Shown here: positions 59,759 to 64,000 of the stretch, piece after piece
Layout of the letters: every line of letters begins with the position of its first letter
How positions within the stretch are numbered: the stretch's first letter is position 1
Assembly: GCF_014863605.1 (NCBI RefSeq)
Contig: NZ_CP062252.1
Span: 3,357,001-3,421,000, forward strand
DNA length: 64,000 nucleotides
Source: Pseudomonas allokribbensis
Lineage (GTDB): Bacteria > Pseudomonadota > Gammaproteobacteria > Pseudomonadales > Pseudomonadaceae
Reading direction: 5' to 3'
The notes under the pieces: model-generated
What the model was told of the DNA's origin: nothing
Seen by the model: the letters and a program-made list of their open reading frames with translations, nothing else
Database searches by the model: none
Program-made: the position numbers and the translations under genes

Positions 59759-60634
59759 TTAAGCCTTGGGGTCACGTAATGTGGGGCTTTTTCTGACTCT
59801 TGGCTTGCGTTTCGTCTCGGACAACTGGCGCATATGATTTAGCTGCTGCTCCAAGGTTTCAGCTCGAGCCACCTGCGCCGCGGCACGTTGCTGCGCCTGG
59901 CTGAGTTCGGTCTGGAGCGACTCCTGTCGTCGTAGCGATTGCTCTACTTGCCGCCCAGCATCTTTGAGTTGGACGGTCATGGCTTTGCTCTGCTCCCGCG
60001 CGTGGTCGACCTCGCGATGTGCACGATCTTCGACGCCGCGCACATAGGTCTCTTGCGCGACACGCTCCTGCTCGGCCTTGAGTCGCAACGCCTGCAGCTC
60101 CTGCTGCAATCCCTGGTTGTGCTGCTGGGCCTCGTGGCGCTCGTGCACCAGACTCTCCCGTTGCTGTTGCAGGTCATCGATCTGGGTCTGACGTTGGGAC
60201 AGCAGCAGTTCCAGGTCAGCCAAACGCAGTTCGGCAGCCTGACGCCCCGCCGTCGCCTCTACCACCTGCTGGCGCGCCTTGGCCATGTCCTGACGCGCTT
60301 GATCTTCCGCCACCGCCATGCGTTCACGTTCGGTGTCCAGCACTTGGCGCTGCTCGGCCACACTCTGTTCGACGACACCCTGCGCCAAGTGGATCGCCTG
60401 TTGCCACACCGCGACAAAGGCCTGTGATACTTCGCCAGGAAGCGTCGGCAGGCGGGTCTCACCGTTCAGCCGCTCGGCCAGGCGTGCCCACCATTGATCG
60501 AGCAACCCACCCACGCGCGCTGGGCTGCCGCGGCCCAGCTCCAGGCGTACCCGCTCCACCGTCGGCCGTTCACCCCGGGCCAGCACCGCGTCCGCGGCGG
60601 CAAACACTTCATGTTCCGGTACTCCTACTGCCAT
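59759..60634 (-). CDS. KfrA-type DNA-binding coiled-coil protein
   Basis: 291 residues: an N-terminal KfrA_N DNA-binding domain (about 1-60: EHEVFAAADAVLARGERPTV, LELGRGSPARVGGLLDQW) and a very long alpha-helical coiled coil from about 95 to 270, full of Gln, Glu and Arg. KfrA is a plasmid regulator/partition helper; chromosomal homologues are often found divergently beside site-specific recombinases, as here. It should autoregulate at the inverted repeats in the 78-base gap. Confidence 0.88.
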   Translation of the reverse strand: MAVGVPEHEVFAAADAVLARGERPTVERVRLELGRGSPARVGGLLDQWWARLAERLNGETRLPTLPGEVSQAFVAVWQQAIHLAQGVVEQSVAEQRQVLDTERERMAVAEDQARQDMAKARQQVVEATAGRQAAELRLADLELLLSQRQTQIDDLQQQRESLVHERHEAQQHNQGLQQELQALRLKAEQERVAQETYVRGVEDRAHREVDHAREQSKAMTVQLKDAGRQVEQSLRRQESLQTELSQAQQRAAAQVARAETLEQQLNHMRQLSETKRKPRVRKSPTLRDPKA

Positions 60635-60656
60635 GCCGCATCTCCGGGTATATTAG

Positions 60657-60681
60657 GTCTGATAATAGAATGTTATCCGAC
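60657..60681. promoter_or_regulatory. KfrA-type operator, first dyad
   Basis: Inverted repeat GTC-N-GATAA-N7-TTATC-N-GAC in the gap between the divergent KfrA-like and recombinase genes. Confidence 0.55.
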
Positions 60682-60692
60682 GTTATTTTTTA

Positions 60693-60707
60693 GATATTGG
60701 AATTATC
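60693..60707. promoter_or_regulatory. KfrA-type operator, second dyad
   Basis: GATA-TTGGAAT-TATC, a shorter version of the dyad at 60657-60681, directly before the recombinase start. Confidence 0.45.
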
Positions 60708-60712
60708 ATACG

Positions 60713-61819
60713 TTGAACGTATTAAATATTACAGATCAGTTGGCGCTGATCGACGAAACGCCGCTGGACCCACAATCCTTGGCGCTCCACGCCCAGGAAG
60801 CCGCGGCGGCGTTTATTGCCGCCGGCACCGCGGCGAATACTGTACGCAGTTACCGCAGCGCCCTCGCCTACTGGTCGGCCTGGCTGCAGCTGCGTTATGG
60901 GCAAGCGCTGGGCGATGCGCCGCTCCCCGTCCCCGTAGCCATACAGTTCGTCCTTGATCACCTGGCGCGACCGCTGGCCGACGGCGGCTGGGCCCACCTG
61001 CTGCCGCCGGGCATCGATGCCGTGCTGATCGCCGCCCGGGTCAAAACCAAACCAGGACCGCTGGCGTTCAATACGGTGAGCCATCGCCTAGCCGTGTTGG
61101 GCAAATGGCATCGAATCAATCAGTGGGACAGTCCGACCGAAGCGCCGGCGCTAAAGACCTTGCTGCGCGAGGCACGCAAGGCCCAAGCACGCCAGGGCGT
61201 GAACGTGCGCAAGAAAACCGCGATTGTGCTCGAACCCTTGCAGACACTGCTCGCCACTTGCGACGACGGCGTGCGCGGCATCCGTGACCGCGCCCTGCTC
61301 CTGCTGGCATGGAGCGGCGGCGGCCGGCGACGTTCAGAGGTGGTGGGACTGCAAGCGAGCGATGTACGCCAACTGGATGCCGATACTTGGCTGTACGCGC
61401 TAGGCGCGACCAAGACCGACACCGGCGGTGTGCGTCGTGAGAAACCGTTGCGCGGGCCGGCGGCCGCAGCGCTGGCCGCCTGGCTGACAGCCGCGCCCGC
61501 CGACTCTGGTCCATTGTTTCGCCGGCTGTATAAAGGTGGCAAGGTCGGGACGGCAGGCTTGTCGGCCGACCAGATTGCGCGCATCGTCCAGCGTCGGGCA
61601 AAGTTGGCAGGCCTGGAGGGCGATTGGGCGGCGCACAGTTTAAGGTCGGGGTTTGTCACCGAGGCCGGGCGTCAGGGCGTGCCGCTCGGCGAAGTGATGG
61701 TCATGACTGAACATCGCAGTGTTACCACGGTGATGGGTTACTTTCAGGCGGGCGCCCTGCTCGACAGTCGGGCCACTCAACTATTCCAGCCGACGCGAGT
61801 CGAAAGTGAGTCTGCGTAA
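60713..61819 (+). CDS. Tyrosine site-specific recombinase/integrase
   Basis: About 368 residues from TTG 60713 (NVLNITDQLAL); the frame extends further upstream but there runs antisense to the KfrA gene. An N-terminal SAM-like domain (NTVRSYRSALAYWSAWLQL) and a C-terminal catalytic domain with Arg (GGGRRRSEVVGL), Lys (ATKTDTGG), His-x-x-Arg (HSLRSG), His (TEHRSV) and Tyr (GYFQAG) are visible. It is divergent from the KfrA-like gene with which it probably forms a regulated mobile module. Start codon and therefore exact length uncertain. Confidence 0.9.
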   Translation: MNVLNITDQLALIDETPLDPQSLALHAQEAAAAFIAAGTAANTVRSYRSALAYWSAWLQLRYGQALGDAPLPVPVAIQFVLDHLARPLADGGWAHLLPPGIDAVLIAARVKTKPGPLAFNTVSHRLAVLGKWHRINQWDSPTEAPALKTLLREARKAQARQGVNVRKKTAIVLEPLQTLLATCDDGVRGIRDRALLLLAWSGGGRRRSEVVGLQASDVRQLDADTWLYALGATKTDTGGVRREKPLRGPAAAALAAWLTAAPADSGPLFRRLYKGGKVGTAGLSADQIARIVQRRAKLAGLEGDWAAHSLRSGFVTEAGRQGVPLGEVMVMTEHRSVTTVMGYFQAGALLDSRATQLFQPTRVESESA

Positions 61820-61950
61820 AAACGAGGTGAGCAGCGCACCGGAATCGCTCCATCCCAAGTAGCCGTCTAAACTGCCGTCGGGGCACAAGGTCCTTATCCA
61901 CATCACAAGATGCAAACTGCAATGATCACCAGACGCTCCCCCCTGCCACT

Positions 61951-62238
61951 TCATCCCTCAACATGCAGCAACGCTAGCTCGTCCCTCACACGGGAAAGCA
62001 ACTCGTCGAGACTGAGCCCCTCATCACACAACAACTGAGCGTACGCCAGCAAAGTCAGCGGCTGAACGCCCATGACGGAGGCCAGCGCCTGCAGCTTCTC
62101 CAAAGTCGGACTTTTAAGTCCGCGTTCCAATGTGCTGAGGTATGTTCGGCTGCTTTTAGTCGAGAAGTCCTCCTGCGTCAGCGCCTTGCTTTTTCTCAGG
62201 CGCTGCAACGCCACCCCGAATGCTTGATTCAGCTCCAT
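61951..62238 (-). CDS. XRE-family helix-turn-helix regulator
   Basis: 95 residues with a Cro/CI-type DNA-binding domain (LRKSKALTQEDFSTKSSRTY, LSTLERGLKSPTLEKLQALA) and a short C-terminal helix. Start at MELNQAFG (62238); a frame to 62271 would overlap the operator. Divergent from the gene at 62329 across an inverted repeat GAACAC-N19-GTGTTC, so it probably represses both. Confidence 0.85.
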   Translation of the reverse strand: MELNQAFGVALQRLRKSKALTQEDFSTKSSRTYLSTLERGLKSPTLEKLQALASVMGVQPLTLLAYAQLLCDEGLSLDELLSRVRDELALLHVEG

Positions 62239-62275
62239 TTTGCACCGCTCGCAAAAGGAACTATAGGGCAATAAC

Positions 62276-62306
62276 GAACACTTTAGAGCTACAATCTATA
62301 GTGTTC
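62276..62306. promoter_or_regulatory. Candidate XRE operator
   Basis: Arms GAACACT and AGTGTTC flank 17 bases between the divergent XRE and hypothetical genes; TATA-like ACAATCTATA lies inside. Confidence 0.55.
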
Positions 62307-62328
62307 ATTTGCCGAGAGTGGCGGGAAA

Positions 62329-62766
62329 ATGTTTAGAACGAGTCGGAAAGCAAAAATACCAACGCCGGCGTTCCTCGGCGAAGATATACATCTATGGTCC
62401 TGCGTCGAGCATGGCCTGCATTTACCTTGGTTTTACGCTCGATCGGTTCACGAAGAAGACGGCCTGCAGATCAGTCATATGCTGATGCTGTCCAGCCTGG
62501 AGTTATTGAAAAGCGCGCTGACTCAGCGAAACCCTTCCGCATCGATTGACGAGATACAATTGGTCAGCCCGGGTTATTTCAACAAATCAGGGCGATGGCT
62601 CATGGAGCCTTTGTTGGAGCTTACCGAGGTGGTAGCGGGCCGCGGGCAGGCGATCTCCCATATCTTCAGAGTAATGGGAGATCGGCTCTATACGCAGGGG
62701 CATGCAGACGGCTCTGCAGAGCAAATCAGGCGTACAATCTACCTGGCGAAAACCCAGAACGCCTAA
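62329..62766 (+). CDS. Hypothetical protein paired with the XRE regulator
   Basis: 145 residues with no recognised domain: central hydrophobic helix LQISHMLMLSSLELLKSAL and a conserved-looking SPGYFNKSGRWLMEPLLELT stretch. No signal peptide. Divergent from the XRE regulator across its likely operator, so probably its target. Could be an island cargo or regulator partner; no function assigned. Confidence 0.65.
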   Translation: MFRTSRKAKIPTPAFLGEDIHLWSCVEHGLHLPWFYARSVHEEDGLQISHMLMLSSLELLKSALTQRNPSASIDEIQLVSPGYFNKSGRWLMEPLLELTEVVAGRGQAISHIFRVMGDRLYTQGHADGSAEQIRRTIYLAKTQNA

Positions 62767-64000
62767 CCCCCCCTCAACGGACTCGCTGATTACGAAAAGC
62801 GTTTGAGCCTGACGAGCAGGGGGAGCGAACAACGCTCCCATCGCCAAGACGTGCTATCTCAGTAAAAGATTCCTCTGTGCGCTGCCATTCACCATAAATA
62901 CACGCTCGATGTGCATTCATACCGGCGCCAAGGATTGCGCGATGCTGTGCATTTATGCCTCTGCGAGCATGATGCGGTTCGGTTTTATTTTTATTAGTTA
63001 ATACGGCTGTTTTACTTCATAGGCCACGTTTTCTAGCATCATCTTAATGAGTTAAGTGCGACTCCGTACACACGTAGATGCCGCAGCGTCAAGAAGCGCT
63101 GTCATAGGTGCGCCTATCCTAAATGGGTCGCCTGCAGAGTTCGTACGACATCGTACTCTATGCAAAATGGGGTAGCCCGGGGCGACAGAAATCACTGCAA
63201 AAGCACGAACTAGCAGGCCATACACTAGAGGCTTACGGACAACTCGGTGCTGTCGGTCTGGGATTTTCGGAAAAAGCGGAGAACTGCCGAAAAGCGGCGT
63301 CGCGTAGAGCGTGATCTGAACGCCGAGGAGCAATTTTTGGTCTTGCATGCGTAGCTTGAGAGACCTGCCAGTTTGGCCGATCAATGGGACGCTGTCATTG
63401 CAGTTTTGGGGGGCTGAGTGGAGATCGGGGTGAATTCAGATCATCCAGGAGGCGATAGCATTGATTGACATAGTGACTATGGATTTACTATTGTTTGTCT
63501 GCGCCTAGGCGTAGATCATAGGGTGGCTACAGGGGTCTTCGGATCGCACCCCGCTTCTGATGAAGGTCAGATGGCCCAGTGTCAGGTAACAGCGTCCTGC
63601 CCCGTCGAAAGCATGCAATTGACGGCTGAGAATCTCGCCTAGAGCGAGATTCGCCTTTTCTGGGCATTCACTTTTGCGGCTTCGGCCAAATCCGTGCCTT
63701 CTTGAGAGGGCCTAGACTCTTGGGCTTTATTTGCGTACCGACACGGCTAGACCGGGAGACCGCGAAGCAAAGCGCTGGCTTCGCTCGACGAGCATTCTAA
63801 GCACTTGGAGTGGGTTGCGCTGGACGATTGCGGTATTTGCTGGTTCAGCATATCGAATTAGTTCTACGCGATGATGGCTTTCGCGGCGATGAGGAGATCA
63901 GCCTCGAAGAAGCTATAAAGTGTGCGCCCTCTTATAGGGTGGGCGCCTATCAATGACGTACGCGCTTCGGATCATTTGTCCGTAAAGTGTATTGTAAAAT
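62767..64000. other. 1.2 kb with no convincing gene; one hairpin and possible gene debris
   Basis: Frames of 63-110 residues exist at 63052-63384 and 63123-63314 but overlap each other on opposite strands and match no family. A plus-strand frame ending at 63956 reads HIELVLRDDGFRGDEEISLE, then AIKCAPSYRVGAYQ, which looks like the tail of a lost gene. The only structured element is the hairpin at 63630-63660. Confidence 0.55.
63630..63660 (+). terminator. Terminator-like hairpin
   Basis: Perfect 9-bp stem GAATCTCGC / GCGAGATTC with loop CTAGA, followed by GCCTTTTC. No gene clearly ends before it. Confidence 0.5.

Noticed and set aside
59759..61819. KfrA-like gene as proof that the window is a plasmid
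   Set aside because: No replication, partition or transfer genes are present, and such KfrA/recombinase pairs also occur on chromosomes.
63052..63384. Minus-strand frame of 110 codons in the last kilobase
   Set aside because: Overlaps an equally long opposite-strand frame, no family resemblance, no ribosome site.
1..64000. CRISPR arrays, rRNA or tRNA genes
   Set aside because: No regularly spaced identical repeats and no tRNA or rRNA signature were seen; the 37-base repeats are imperfect and unspaced.

Overview
The window looks like an accessory, catabolism-rich stretch of a Pseudomonas chromosome. The evidence is codon and base composition, a MexAB-OprM/TtgABC-type efflux operon, short dispersed repeats around a TGGCCGATAGC-type core that I associate with Pseudomonas intergenic regions, and product types typical of environmental pseudomonads. 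I saw no rRNA, tRNA or CRISPR array.

0-16 kb: the end of an NAD-dependent epimerase, then genes for lipophilic or electrophilic compounds. A LysR regulator diverges from an acyl-CoA dehydrogenase / APH-like kinase / SDR operon. A MerR regulator at 12.4-12.9 kb appears to control several scattered units through promoters with the 19-bp -35/-10 spacing typical of MerR targets: an alpha/beta hydrolase, an old-yellow-enzyme/aldehyde dehydrogenase operon, a trans-acting enoyl-reductase-like gene, and an exported DJ-1 / acetoacetate-decarboxylase-like pair. The gene next to MerR is a decayed third copy of the hydrolase. A GlxA-type AraC regulator diverges from a further intact hydrolase copy.

16-22.6 kb: a mosaic island with a HIT protein, a GFA protein, a short tyrosine recombinase, a subtilase with a Trypco1-type partner (candidate conflict/defence module), small orphan genes, a HicB-like antitoxin without toxin, an IS3-family remnant and a truncated UvrD-type helicase.

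22.8-48.6 kb: a catabolic supercluster. It has an OmpR-type response regulator with Glu at the phospho-acceptor position, a PhyH dioxygenase and a Rid-family protein, a TetR regulator, and two pairs of exported flavin amine oxidase plus diheme cytochrome c arranged tail to tail. An operon for CoA activation and beta-oxidation follows (acyl-CoA dehydrogenase, saccharopine-dehydrogenase-like reductase, CoA ligase, thiolase, FAD oxidoreductase), then a DUF1329/DUF1302/RND/YCF48 envelope module, a TetR, an SDR and a FadB-like bifunctional enzyme. Together they suggest periplasmic oxidation of an amine whose carbon skeleton is taken in and degraded by beta-oxidation; the substrate is unknown.

48.6-58.6 kb: two paralogous TetR regulators, each beside a very small membrane protein sharing a PVASI-x-D-x-F C-terminus, a tripartite RND efflux operon, and two tandem AraC regulators.

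58.6-64 kb: a second island edge: an AbrB-like antitoxin, repeats, a KfrA-type DNA-binding protein divergent from a tyrosine recombinase, an XRE regulator divergent from a hypothetical gene, and about 1.2 kb with no convincing gene.
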